A DNA stretch of 37,318 bases, taken from Thermacetogenium sp. UBA4966 (GTDB lineage: Bacteria; Bacillota; DSM-12270; Thermacetogeniales; Thermacetogeniaceae). How positions within the stretch are numbered: position 1 is the first letter of the stretch; every line of letters starts with the position of its first letter. The notes under the pieces are model-generated. The model was not told the DNA's origin. It did no database searches and saw only the letters and a list, made by a program, of their open reading frames with translations. Positions 15,801 to 23,645 of the stretch are shown here, piece after piece. The position numbers and the translations under genes are program-made. Location: positions 1 to 37,318 of the forward strand of contig DHAA01000081.1 in the NCBI GenBank assembly GCA_002397275.1, in the 5' to 3' direction.

Positions 15801-17970
15801 AGGTCAGCTTGAAGCTGACAATATTCTCACCCTCATGAAGGTTTATCTTGCTCTCGAAATAATTACCGTAACTACCGGGCTGCCATGTGGATTGCACGGT
15901 GGTGTCCGTGTCGGCATAATAGACCTCCAGATCCCCGTCGAATTTGGCCGTATCCCATGTTGCCCTGGGCTGCAGATTGATAAACTTGTTTTCCAGCGCC
16001 GCCTTGTAATCCGTGATGTCGGGGTTGATGTCATGGTCGAATTTAATACTCTCAGTCGTATAAGAATATGAACCGTCACTACTATAAACCGGGTACTCCC
16101 CTCCCTGAAAAAGGGTTGTGAACCTGGGCGTGCCGTCGTCCGTCAACACCGTGATAGACAGCTTTTTCGTTATTTCTCCGACCCTCACCGTGATATCCGT
16201 CGTACCCGTCGCCAGGCCTGTGAGCGTAAACCACCAGCCGTCCTTAAGTTCGACCGCGGCGATCCCCGGGTCTTCGCATTCCACAGTCACTGCATCTGTT
16301 GTATACCATGGATCGCATTCCACGGTAAAATCAATGCTGTTCCCCTCAACCAACGACTTGCGGGATACTTCCTCATAACTATAAAGTACTCTCACATCTT
16401 CCACCGGCACACCGTCCGCCTCGGTCACCGTGACCGGCAGGGAATACTTGAAGGAGTCGTCGAATTTGGCCGTGGCGGTGACTTCGGTCGTTCCCGGGCC
16501 AACACCGGAAACAAACACCATGGACGGGGTCACTTCAACCGAAGCCACAGATTCGTCCCCGACCGCCCAGTCCAAATCAGCCGTATAGATTGGATCGCTG
16601 AACACGCATGTGCTCTCCGGCACACTGACCCCGTCCACCATCGTAAAATCAAGGGTGTCGGAAGGCAGCACATATATTTTTGCATCCGTGGATACAACTT
16701 TGAAGCAATCTATTGTACACTTGACTCCATAAAAACCCCCTTGCTTTGAATATACGGTAATATGTGCCGTTCGATTCCAATCGGCAGCGTTAAAGGTTAA
16801 CAGTCCGTCCTCATTGATTGACACGCCTGACGCGTCTGATAGCCAGACTACTTCAGGATCGGAGCCTTCCGGAAACACATCCGCCTTCAGTTTGATCTGA
16901 TTGCCCTCGGTCAGATCTGTGAAGCAGTATATCTTTCCGTCGTACAGATACACGCCTTCCTGTTCGCCATCCAAGCTGACCGCGATCTGTTCGGGGACAG
17001 GCAGTACTTCCGCTTTCTTCACCGTCAGCGTCACGGTATAGGTGTCTGCCGAATCAACCGTACCGTCATTGGCCTTAAACACCAGCGTGACTGTTCCTTC
17101 AGCGCTCGGTTTATAACTGTAATTCTTTGCGGCGGCAACATAGCTTGCGCCGTTCACGCTCACCTTGTAAGTCAGTTCATCGCTGTCCGCGTCCTCAAAG
17201 ACCGGCGACAGGTCGAGTTCATAGGCCTTGTCCGCCGTCGTCTCCGCGGTCGTCGCGGCAGGCACACCGGATTGGCGCGCTGGGGCCGTATTCTCGATTT
17301 CTCCCTGACCGGTATCAACACGTGTTATGGCTTTCTCCAATTTTTTAGCGCCGCCCGGGCCGCTCAGTGTGTTGTACAATCCGCCGGGGCCGCTGCCTCC
17401 GGTTCCTGCGTACAGTGCGCACTCTGTCGTGGCAATCTGCTTCCAGTTGAACTGGGGGATGCCTTTCTGGGCCATCTGCAGCGATATGGTCGCCACTTTG
17501 ACGCCTTTTTCATCCGCCGATAATCCCTCCGGCGAGTCCCATCGCAGCTGCCATCTGGACATTGAAACCGGAGTGTTCACAAAATCAGCTGCTGTCAAGT
17601 CATGGCCGTCCTCCAGTTTGATCGCTGCGGCAAAACTGTCACCCGTTGTGATCGGCGAATCGTCCGCGGGATCGCGGAACACCGCGTTCACATCCGGGTC
17701 AAAGCACATGTTGGCGCTCTTGACGCCTTCTATGTTGTAGACCCAGAGCTCCGCTTCAAAGTTTGTCCCAACCGCAAGAGCCTCTTGGGGCAGCTTGAGC
17801 TCGATCGTCGGCTCGCTAAAGGTCACAGGCTCCTCCGCCGCCGTCCGGACGCTGTCGGCGCCGGCAAGTGTCGCCGCCGGCAGCAGCAAAAACATCATCA
17901 TCAGGGTGAGCAGCAGAGACACAGATTTTGCAAAGCTGCGTCCGGCCCTACCTGTGAACAATTTGATCAT
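12850..17970 (-). CDS. Giant wall-anchored Ig/cadherin-like surface protein with CWB2
   Basis: 1706 residues from an ATG with GTGGGGGATGTAAG upstream. Signal peptide 1-36. Residues ~53-200 resemble a cohesin-like beta-sandwich (IELKLPQEALAVGTNFEAEL). Residues ~240-320 are cadherin/Ig-like (EDADSDELTYKVSVNG). Residues ~325-610 hold bacterial Ig-like (BIG_2-type) units such as WAVGDESVASVEVTP. Residues ~620-900 are cadherin-like sandwiches ending TYTFTINRL and YTLHIVRI. Residues ~1040-1320 hold the shared surface domain (TDDPNNPYGVDFIVYGN, FDLAWAVDENGLPVQL). Residues ~1417-1706 are three CWB2 repeats. It follows a cobalamin riboswitch (18336-18526), with a gene remnant in the leader. Probable extracellular ligand binding or adhesion; ligand unknown. 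Confidence 0.93.
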   Translation of the reverse strand: MIKLFTGRAGRSFAKSVSLLLTLMMMFLLLPAATLAGADSVRTAAEEPVTFSEPTIELKLPQEALAVGTNFEAELWVYNIEGVKSANMCFDPDVNAVFRDPADDSPITTGDSFAAAIKLEDGHDLTAADFVNTPVSMSRWQLRWDSPEGLSADEKGVKVATISLQMAQKGIPQFNWKQIATTECALYAGTGGSGPGGLYNTLSGPGGAKKLEKAITRVDTGQGEIENTAPARQSGVPAATTAETTADKAYELDLSPVFEDADSDELTYKVSVNGASYVAAAKNYSYKPSAEGTVTLVFKANDGTVDSADTYTVTLTVKKAEVLPVPEQIAVSLDGEQEGVYLYDGKIYCFTDLTEGNQIKLKADVFPEGSDPEVVWLSDASGVSINEDGLLTFNAADWNRTAHITVYSKQGGFYGVKCTIDCFKVVSTDAKIYVLPSDTLDFTMVDGVSVPESTCVFSDPIYTADLDWAVGDESVASVEVTPSMVFVSGVGPGTTEVTATAKFDDSFKYSLPVTVTEADGVPVEDVRVLYSYEEVSRKSLVEGNSIDFTVECDPWYTTDAVTVECEDPGIAAVELKDGWWFTLTGLATGTTDITVRVGEITKKLSITVLTDDGTPRFTTLFQGGEYPVYSSDGSYSYTTESIKFDHDINPDITDYKAALENKFINLQPRATWDTAKFDGDLEVYYADTDTTVQSTWQPGSYGNYFESKINLHEGENIVSFKLTSWEDPEISTTYTFTINRLAEVATEDSSINRIEIAPSERALMSGLKAHGAVEGSLLYQKDGAWTTVSTRDKSKVDGALSMEYYAFLGDDVQEITLEPEKANPLTQARIRLAGGQLVDAVDKLTLDSDGETVFKLETISGLNYDAYLESGTSDPWTADSVYTLHIVRIAANKAQIKEMKLKDVELLSQAAKFCTPQHPSFEINSAEVAGFTFPIPDHEMAVFYEGAENTAAMSFTMGEGLDVYFAADYYAELEDCVKLFPDSKGEYAVNLSAKSSAGSWGYNTIIVIRETDDYTLQATYNIPVYQVNADEAGKLDMPDTIVEYLPVASQYTNADNRLTGIYGLYPEKSLTGNGKWWSPISAGNFGGYITYYYEDAVTDDPNNPYGVDFIVYGNSNGGSGFSEPGNVLVSEDGNTWYTLAGSEHYDKNVEWNHTVTYSKNADGRSTDWADGSSAGTLDYTYPRQELYPLADFGDSLTLSGVTAMSGGGGPSDWGSGVPFLPAFGYADVRMNALNVSGTGENTTLSGESMNPYLPVYSVGSGIAPKTGEYYEYGGDNFDLAWAVDENGLPVQLDAVHYIRVQTASFIDGGAIGEKSTEVNAVTRAKAESALVGKTEAPRIFVDGTEIQLTDGQYIYDAALANGGEVEVEAGDASVYINNKRAAGRTFESAPEKGVVRIIVQEGEKEPFIAYLKVAEGQVTRIAGDNRYDTSAKTALDAYPEGAETVIIARGDDQGGFADALAAGCLAGVENAPILLTSTGSLPQEIEAAVKKLGAKKAYVLGGELAVSRAVADKLKSLGLEVERIQGDNRYATAAAIAAKGGQTDTAIVVSGFAPADSLVAGPLAFSNKYPILLVDKNSVPAETKKAIADLGIEKIIVVGGENAVSRAVYNELNAQERYAGQSRIETSLDVAEKAFAEAKDFSIVGYLKLADAVGAAVNGNPIIYVKDNISDVKDYLTGAAAANFTIFGGTLAVSDTVENDLKELLQ

Positions 17971-17992
17971 CTTACATCCCCCACTTTTTATT

Positions 17993-18078
17993 TTAATATG
18001 TTAAAAACTTCAACTCTTTCAGATCGTTTTCCACCGTATCACCGACAGCCAGGGTCCCGCCTCATCAATCCTCTCCTT
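17993..18078 (-). pseudogene. Deleted CWB2 gene: start region fused to its last codons
   Basis: The minus strand reads GAAAGGAGAGGATTGATGAG, closely matching the ribosome binding site and start of the 23646-27752 gene (AAAGGAGAGGATGATTATGA). It then jumps straight into GGTLAVGDTVENDLKELK, the final CWB2 residues, in another frame. The body of a paralogous gene has apparently been deleted between two points, leaving its riboswitch to serve the next gene at 17970. Confidence 0.7.
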
Positions 18079-18234
18079 TCTCACATAAGCTTTTTAATAA
18101 AACCCATTTCCCCGCTCTTAAAAAGAAGATATGCATGCCAGACCTATTACAGCCTGATATACAACAATGAGAGATTGGGATAGCGCCGATATAGAGATAG
18201 CCGCCAGCGCACAAGGCGTCTTTTCAGTGAATAA

Positions 18235-18281
18235 TAAAATACGGCTGCAACCATAAAATCTGATTGTCACAGCCGTTTTTC
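18235..18281 (-). terminator. Intrinsic terminator of riboswitch 18336-18526
   Basis: Arms ACGGCTG and CAGCCGT (18241-18276), followed on the minus strand by ATTTTATTATT. Expression platform for the adjacent aptamer. Confidence 0.8.
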
Positions 18282-18335
18282 TGCTCTTCAACGCTTGTCT
18301 CCCTTCCCCGCAGGGCGGCAAGCGAAATTCTTTTT

Positions 18336-18526
18336 GTAGGTCTTCTGACTTGCGCTTCCGCAGATATTACTTCTGCCAATCAAAACTCTGCCTTCCCGGT
18401 TTTCCGGTGACCGACTTTCATCGACGAGCCTTGATTATCGGCGCTCACAGCGGCGGTTCCGTCCGGGACTCGCACCCGGTTCCCTTGTCCATCCCTGCCG
18501 GCCTGTCAGGCGGCGCAGGGCCACAA
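18336..18526 (-). ncRNA. Cobalamin riboswitch (copy 3)
   Basis: The minus strand shows ACCGGGTGCGAGTCCCGGAC, CCGCCGCTGTGAGCGCCG, CACCGGAAAACCGGGAAGGC and AAGTCAGAAGACCTAC in canonical order. It now lies in front of the giant surface gene at 12850-17970, with the remnant at 17993-18078 between them. Confidence 0.92.
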
Positions 18527-18564
18527 AAAGATGTATTCAGTTTTGTTACCCAAATCAGGCAGAT

Positions 18565-18677
18565 TAAAAAAGCGCTGCCCAATTAAGGGAAGCGCCTCCG
18601 TTCTTCGGTCAGCCCAACTCGAAGTCGTTAATATTTATCTTGGTTATAGGTTATCACAGTATCTCCCTGGATTTCAA
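18565..18677 (-). promoter_or_regulatory. Promoter plus conserved terminated leader (D element, copy 3)
   Basis: -35 TTGAAA (18672-18677), with GATAAC or TATAAC further down, then GGGCTGACCGAAGAACGGAG. The terminator arms AGGCGCTTCCC and GGGCAGCGCT are followed by a T run (18566-18597). It lies immediately after coiled-coil copy 2 and 40 nt before riboswitch copy 3. Confidence 0.55.
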
Positions 18678-18685
18678 TATTTTTT

Positions 18686-18967
18686 TTAGATCCCGGCCGC
18701 TTCGATATCATCGCTCAACACTTCGCCGGCTCTTTTCAGTTTACCTTCAACCCTGGCCAGCCTCACATTTTGGCTGTCCATTTCCGCTCTGCCGACCTGA
18801 TTGGAATGCTCTATGGCTTTTACCACCTGGTATATCTCGTCCTGTCTGGTTTCCATATGATCCATCCTGGTTTCTATGTTTTCCATCCTGGTTTCTACGC
18901 CTGCTACTTTATCCTTTATCCCGGTCAGTTCCTGCAAGACAAGCCTTTGAAATTCTTCATTGTCCAT
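18686..18967 (-). CDS. Small coiled-coil protein (copy 2)
   Basis: 93 residues from the ATG 18967-18965, with GGAGGTGAGGAGT directly upstream. Nearly identical to copy 1 (10051-10374) at both ends (MDNEEFQRLVLQELTGIKD, VRLARVEGKLKRAGEVL) but shorter by 14 residues in the heptad section, so the coiled-coil register is kept. Cytoplasmic by lack of a signal. It sits between the 20907 surface gene and a riboswitch leader, as copy 1 sits between the 12720 gene and the 9632 leader. The whole segment was probably duplicated. Function unknown. Confidence 0.75.
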   Translation of the reverse strand: MDNEEFQRLVLQELTGIKDKVAGVETRMENIETRMDHMETRQDEIYQVVKAIEHSNQVGRAEMDSQNVRLARVEGKLKRAGEVLSDDIEAAGI

Positions 18968-19025
18968 ACTCCTCACCTCCCGGCCATGCCATAAGGATTA
19001 ATCAACCAACGATCACCCATATCCA

Positions 19026-19054
19026 AACTATACCTTTTCCGGCTGTGAAAATCA
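19026..19054 (-). promoter_or_regulatory. Sigma-A-type promoter for coiled-coil gene copy 2
   Basis: -35 TTGATT (19049-19054), 17-nt spacer, -10 TATAGT (19026-19031); identical boxes to the promoter at 10432-10460. Confidence 0.75.
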
Positions 19055-19138
19055 ATGTGATTTAACAATGAGACAAGCTAATCTTTAACAAAAGACAGTA
19101 AGCGCGCTTAACCAGCTTACGCATCCTCTCAAGGTCAC

Positions 19139-19170
19139 GCATACCAGGCCTTTTTACGTACCCGGTATGC
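19139..19170 (-). terminator. Conserved hairpin after the 19195-20907 gene
   Basis: Inverted repeat GCATACCGGGTACG / AGGCCTGGTATGC beginning 24 nt past the stop. Same hairpin family as at 10562 and 30030; the upper stem is less perfect. Confidence 0.5.
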
Positions 19171-19194
19171 GCTGATGAGAGGGTATCGCTTGCT

Positions 19195-20907
19195 TTACTT
19201 CAGCAGTTCTTTCAGCTCATTTTCCACCGTATCGCTGACAGCCAGGGTTCCGCCGAAGATGGTAAAGTTAGCTGCCGACGCCTCTGTCAGGTAGCCCTCA
19301 ACATCTGAAAGATTATCTTTGACGTAGATGATCGGGTTGCCGTTGACCGCCGCGCCCACGGCGTCCGCCAGTTTCAGGTAGCCGACGATGGAGAAGTCGT
19401 TTGATGTTGCAAAGAGTTTTTCCGCCACTTCAAGGCTGGTTTCGATGCGGCTCCGTCCGGCATAGCGCTCTTGGGCCTTTAACTCGTAGTAGACTATCTT
19501 GCCGACTACATTCTCGCCGCCGACGACGATGATCTTCTCGATGCCCAACTCCTCAATGGCTTTCTTCGTTTCAGCCGGGACGCTGTTCTTGTTTGTCAGC
19601 AATATGGGATATTCTCTGCTGAAGGCCAGGGGACCGGCTACTAAGGAATCCGCGGGTGCAAAGCCGCTGACCACTATAGCTGTCTCGGCATTGCCCCCCT
19701 CAGCGGCGATCTCGGCCGCGGTGTCGTAGCGGTTATTGCCTGTGATGCGCTCCACCTGCAACTCCAGGCTCTTCAGCTTGTTTTCTACTCCCTGGGATAC
19801 GGCCAGCTCGCCTCCTAAGACATAGGCTTTTTTGGCGCCCAGTTGTTCGATAGCTGCTTCTATCTCCTGCGGCAGGCTGCCGGGGCTGGTAAGCAGAACC
19901 GGCGCATCCTTCACCCCTGCCAGGTAGCTGGCCGCCAGGCCGTCGGCAAAGTTGCCCTCGTCGTCGCCGCGGGCGATGATCACTGTCTCCGCGCCGCCCG
20001 GGTAAGCGTCCAGAGCTGTTTTAGCGGAGGTGTCGTAGCGGTTGCCTCCGGCTATTCTGTTCACCGGACCGCTAAGGGTAACCAGCTGCGCTTTGGCGGC
20101 TGAAAGCGCCGCGTAGGCGTTATCCACCTCTTCTTGGGTTGCATCCGCTTTGGCGCTGACCGTCTGGGCAGCCTGCAGCGCCTCTGTGAAGTCCGCCCAG
20201 CTTTCTTCTGTATAGTCGCCGCTTTTCAGCTGCTCGGCCTCGGTGATCAAGGAGTTGAGTTCGGTCTTGTCGATAACCGTAGCCTTTACCTGAATCGCCT
20301 TTGCTTTGGTTCTCACAATATTGCTGCCCTCCGCAGCTACAAAGTAAGCGCCCACATCGGCGATGCTCAGCGCGGCCTGCCCGCTTGCATCTGTTTGGAT
20401 ACCTGTTTTGATTGGGGCGCCATAATCCCCCTCCTGGTAATAAATAATCTCCGCACCGGAAACCGCGCTCCCGTCGTTCTCTTTCGTCACGGTGACGGTG
20501 AAACTGTCTCCCGCTTTAACCTGCTCCGGCAGGGAAATCTGCGACAAATTCAAGCTGCCGTTGCCGGAATAGACGACGCTATTTCCATCTTTTAAGAATT
20601 CAATAAACGGATTAAAGCTCCAATAAGGGTCTCCCTCTACGCCCTCAATAGCATCAACCATGCCGCTGCTGCCGGTCACCTCCAGTCCTGCTGCCTGCAG
20701 AGCCTCCACATTGCCGGCGCCGTCAGGGACCTCCACCACCGTCTCAGGCAACATGGTGTAGTCAGGACCCTCCACTCGTATGGTGACATGGATGGTTCCC
20801 GCTGCATGAGATACCGCAGGATAGCTGCTCAACCCGAGTATTCCCGATAAAAAGGTGAAGACAAGCAGCAGCGACATCCACTTTTGTCTCTTAAACCTCA
20901 CTTCCAA
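19195..20907 (-). CDS. Wall-anchored DUF4430-like / FIVAR protein with CWB2
   Basis: About 570 residues. The TTG at 20907 or the GTG at 20901 may be the start; GGGAG lies 4 or 10 nt upstream, and the paralogue at 27752 favours the inner GTG. Signal peptide ~1-36. Residues ~37-120 (IHVTIRVEGPDYTMLPETVV, VEALQAAGLEV) resemble the first half of DUF4430. Residues ~122-208 are an Ig-like unit (VKAGDSFTVTVTKEND, GQAALSIADVGAYFVAAEG). Residues ~213-278 are FIVAR-like (LKSGDYTEESWADFTEALQA). Residues ~280-570 are three CWB2 repeats. Its N-terminal half is nearly the same as that of the 23646-27752 protein. A D-type leader lies upstream but no riboswitch, so its control may differ. Confidence 0.9.
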   Translation of the reverse strand: MEVRFKRQKWMSLLLVFTFLSGILGLSSYPAVSHAAGTIHVTIRVEGPDYTMLPETVVEVPDGAGNVEALQAAGLEVTGSSGMVDAIEGVEGDPYWSFNPFIEFLKDGNSVVYSGNGSLNLSQISLPEQVKAGDSFTVTVTKENDGSAVSGAEIIYYQEGDYGAPIKTGIQTDASGQAALSIADVGAYFVAAEGSNIVRTKAKAIQVKATVIDKTELNSLITEAEQLKSGDYTEESWADFTEALQAAQTVSAKADATQEEVDNAYAALSAAKAQLVTLSGPVNRIAGGNRYDTSAKTALDAYPGGAETVIIARGDDEGNFADGLAASYLAGVKDAPVLLTSPGSLPQEIEAAIEQLGAKKAYVLGGELAVSQGVENKLKSLELQVERITGNNRYDTAAEIAAEGGNAETAIVVSGFAPADSLVAGPLAFSREYPILLTNKNSVPAETKKAIEELGIEKIIVVGGENVVGKIVYYELKAQERYAGRSRIETSLEVAEKLFATSNDFSIVGYLKLADAVGAAVNGNPIIYVKDNLSDVEGYLTEASAANFTIFGGTLAVSDTVENELKELLK

Positions 20908-21049
20908 TCCACTCCCTTCTCGATATTGCGCTGCTTTAAGCGTCTGCCAGAGTCTTGTTTTAAACCTTAAGCATACCCCCTTCCTTAATATTATTTCTTC
21001 GAATGGAAGATAGCTGGGAAGCTGTCTCGACCGTTGATTACCGAATTAT

Positions 21050-21167
21050 AAAAAAAGCGCCCTCCCCTAAAGGAAAGCGCCTCCGTTCTTCGGTCAGCCC
21101 TATCTTATCTCATATCTGGTAATGTTTACTTTAGCTATACCTTAGCACATTCTTATCTCAATATCAA
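21050..21167 (-). promoter_or_regulatory. Promoter plus conserved terminated leader (D element, copy 4)
   Basis: -35 TTGATA (21162-21167), 17-nt spacer, -10 TAAGGT (21139-21144), or alternatively TATAGC. The leader carries GGGCTGACCGAAGAACGGAG and a terminator with GCGC arms and a T run (21053-21082). The inner stem differs from copies 1-3 but the fold is kept. The region 20908-21052 downstream has no riboswitch. From 21168 to the end of the next gene (21329) I see nothing except similarity to the sequence upstream of copy 5. Confidence 0.55.
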
Positions 21168-21328
21168 TAATTATTCTGGCATTATCTAGCAAAATACAGG
21201 AAAATTTTGTTCGACACAATTAGACATATTCCACGGCGAAGCATTTCGCACTTATTCTGCCCGTTTTTCAGCCTCAGTACAGCTCTATTTTGTAGTACCT
21301 GAACTGCATAACGCTCAGAAAGGGAAAC

Positions 21329-23506
21329 TCAATCCACCAGTTCTTTCAGCTCATCTTCCACAGTGTTGTTTACAGCCAGGGTTCCTCCAAAGATAGTAAA
21401 GCGAGTATTGGCGGTTGCCGCGCCTGTGAGGTAGCCCTCAATATCTGAAATATTATCTTTAACGTAGATGATCGGGTTTCCGTTGACCGCCGCTCCCACG
21501 GCGTCGGCCAGCTTCAGGTAGCCGACGATGGAGAAGCCTTTTGATGTTGCAAAGAGTTTTTCTGCCACTTCAAGGCTGGTCTTGATGCGGCTCTGTCCGG
21601 CGTAGCGCTCCTCGGCGCCCAACTCGTTGTAGACTGCCTTGCTCACCGCGTTTTCACCGCCGATGACGATGATCTTCTCAATGCCTAGGTCCACGACGGC
21701 TTTCTTTGTTTCGGCGGGGACGCTGTTCTTATCCACCAGCAGTATGGGATATTTTTCGCTGAAGGCCAGGGAACCGGCTACCAGGGAATCCGCGGGCGCA
21801 AAGCCGCTGACTACGATGGCGGTGTCCGCCGGGCCTCCCTTGGCTGCGATCGCCGCTGCCGTGGCGTAGCGGTTATTGCCTGTGATGCGCTCCACTTGCA
21901 GCCCCAGGCTTTTCAGCTTATCGGCTACCCCCTGGGATACGGCCAGCTCGCCCCCTAAGACATAGGATTTTTGGGCGCCCAGTTGTCTGACGGCGTCTTC
22001 TATCTCCTGCGGCAGGCTGCCGGGGCTGGTGAGCAGGATCGGCGCCTTTTCCACCCCTGCCAGGTAGCTGGCCGCCAGGGCGTCGGCGAAATTGCCCTCG
22101 TCGTCCCCGCGGGCGATGATCACTGTCTCCGCTCCGTCCGGGTAGGCGTGCAGAGCTGTTTTGGCGGAGGTGTCGTAGCGGTTGCCTCCGGCTATTCTGT
22201 TCACTTGGCCGCCTTTCAGGAGTCCTTCATAGGCCGCTTCCGCATCCTGCAGCTTCTTGAGCTTGGTCACCAGGTCTTTCTGTTCCTCCGCTAAGCCATC
22301 GTATGCTTCACGGGCTGCCGCTATAGCCGCTCCGTCGGCAAGAGTGACTTCTTCCGCATCCGGCAAGGCATCGATCAGATCCATAACTGCAAATGCCTCT
22401 GCATTTAATTCCCTATTTAACGCTTCATAGGCGCTGTCCACCGCTTCCTGCTCCGGGCTGAGGTCTGCCAGCACATCCATTGCCGCTTCATAGCACTCGT
22501 TTACTCTTTGATCGTCCAGCAGAGCATCCTTTCTCTCGGAGGAATTGACTTCGGCGACGAGTCTTGTTAAATTGTCTTTATTGGCGATAGGGTAGTAAGA
22601 AGAATCATTTCCGCCTCCCATCGCGGCCGACCCGCCGATATCAGCGCCATAAGCAAGGGTATACTGGACGCGCACGACATCGCCGTCGCACAAGTAATAC
22701 TGGTTAAATCCCAAATTGGGGAAAACATGATTAACCGCATACATCCAGCCGGAGCCCGCGGTAAAATCAAATTCTCCCAACGATCCTTCCGAATAAACAT
22801 CATAATTAGGCGAAAACCCATGTTCCACCAAAGCTGTATACAAAATTTCCGGGATAAGGGGTTCCAAAGCCAGCGGCCTTCCTAAGTCAGGATCGTCACA
22901 CCCTGATTCGCCCTGTTTCAACGGGGCGCCTCCATCCAGAATATGCGCAAGATAAAATCCCTCAGTCAACGTTCCCCAATGGTTGTATTTTAACCCGCTC
23001 TCCGTGAGGACCTTGTTTAAGGAATGGGCTGCATTTTCACCCTCATAAATCTCGATGATACGCGGTTCCACAAGATAACCGCTGCCAATAGTAAAGGTTT
23101 CTACACTAAAGGCTACGGTACCAATCGGATCACCGTCCTTGACAGGGGGATGATGCAGCCGGTAAGTTATGGTCTCGGTTTCTCCGGCGCTCTTGGCAGT
23201 GATGGAAACGGTGTTTTCCCCCTCCTGAAGTTGTAGCCGATAGCTTGTCTTTGAAGAATCATCCCATGCATATCCTATCTTTTTTCCATTTAACAATACA
23301 GTAATATTCTCTGCAGATATTTTCTTTCCATTGGCCTTAGTTGCCCAAAGGTCAAAGGTCTTGATGCTCCCGCGAATGGTAGCCCCGTCTTCTAAGGTTG
23401 TAACGAGGGTGATGCCGTTTGCCTCATTAGCAAAAGTCGGCGCTGCCATTCCAAAAAGCAGAACGAGTACTGTAAATATTGAAATCAACAGTTTTGATTT
23501 TTGCAC
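21329..23506 (-). CDS. Wall-anchored DUF4430 (transcobalamin C-terminal-like) protein with CWB2
   Basis: 725 residues from a GTG with AAAGGATGGG upstream. Signal peptide 1-27. Close paralogue of the 7263-9632 protein throughout its N-terminal half. Residues ~30-115 are a beta domain. Residues ~125-300 are DUF4430, with GSGWMYAVNHVFPNLGFNQY and LCDGDVVRVQYTLAYG. One helical bundle is lost compared with the paralogue (residues ~305-430 remain). Residues ~435-725 are three CWB2 repeats. It follows the 23646-27752 gene after 139 nt with an intervening hairpin. It is therefore probably in the same cobalamin-riboswitch-controlled unit, with reduced downstream expression. Corrinoid binding is inferred from the domain only. 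Confidence 0.93.
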   Translation of the reverse strand: MQKSKLLISIFTVLVLLFGMAAPTFANEANGITLVTTLEDGATIRGSIKTFDLWATKANGKKISAENITVLLNGKKIGYAWDDSSKTSYRLQLQEGENTVSITAKSAGETETITYRLHHPPVKDGDPIGTVAFSVETFTIGSGYLVEPRIIEIYEGENAAHSLNKVLTESGLKYNHWGTLTEGFYLAHILDGGAPLKQGESGCDDPDLGRPLALEPLIPEILYTALVEHGFSPNYDVYSEGSLGEFDFTAGSGWMYAVNHVFPNLGFNQYYLCDGDVVRVQYTLAYGADIGGSAAMGGGNDSSYYPIANKDNLTRLVAEVNSSERKDALLDDQRVNECYEAAMDVLADLSPEQEAVDSAYEALNRELNAEAFAVMDLIDALPDAEEVTLADGAAIAAAREAYDGLAEEQKDLVTKLKKLQDAEAAYEGLLKGGQVNRIAGGNRYDTSAKTALHAYPDGAETVIIARGDDEGNFADALAASYLAGVEKAPILLTSPGSLPQEIEDAVRQLGAQKSYVLGGELAVSQGVADKLKSLGLQVERITGNNRYATAAAIAAKGGPADTAIVVSGFAPADSLVAGSLAFSEKYPILLVDKNSVPAETKKAVVDLGIEKIIVIGGENAVSKAVYNELGAEERYAGQSRIKTSLEVAEKLFATSKGFSIVGYLKLADAVGAAVNGNPIIYVKDNISDIEGYLTGAATANTRFTIFGGTLAVNNTVEDELKELVD

Positions 23507-23579
23507 ATTATCCCATCCTTTGAGTTTCTGATTCCATCAAGCCTCAGCACTTTTCTTCTTCGCCGCTTAGCTTAAAGAT

Positions 23580-23616
23580 CACGCACGCCAGACCCGATTA
23601 AGGTCTGGTGTGCGTG
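23580..23616 (-). terminator. Conserved hairpin after the 23646-27752 gene
   Basis: Strong inverted repeat CACGCACACCAGACC / GGTCTGGCGTGCGTG with a 7-nt loop, 30 nt past the stop codon, followed by ATCTTT. The stem sequence differs from related hairpins at 10562 and 30030 while pairing is kept, which supports an RNA function. Confidence 0.6.
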
Positions 23617-23645
23617 TAATAATGAGAGGGAGAAACGATTTTTCT

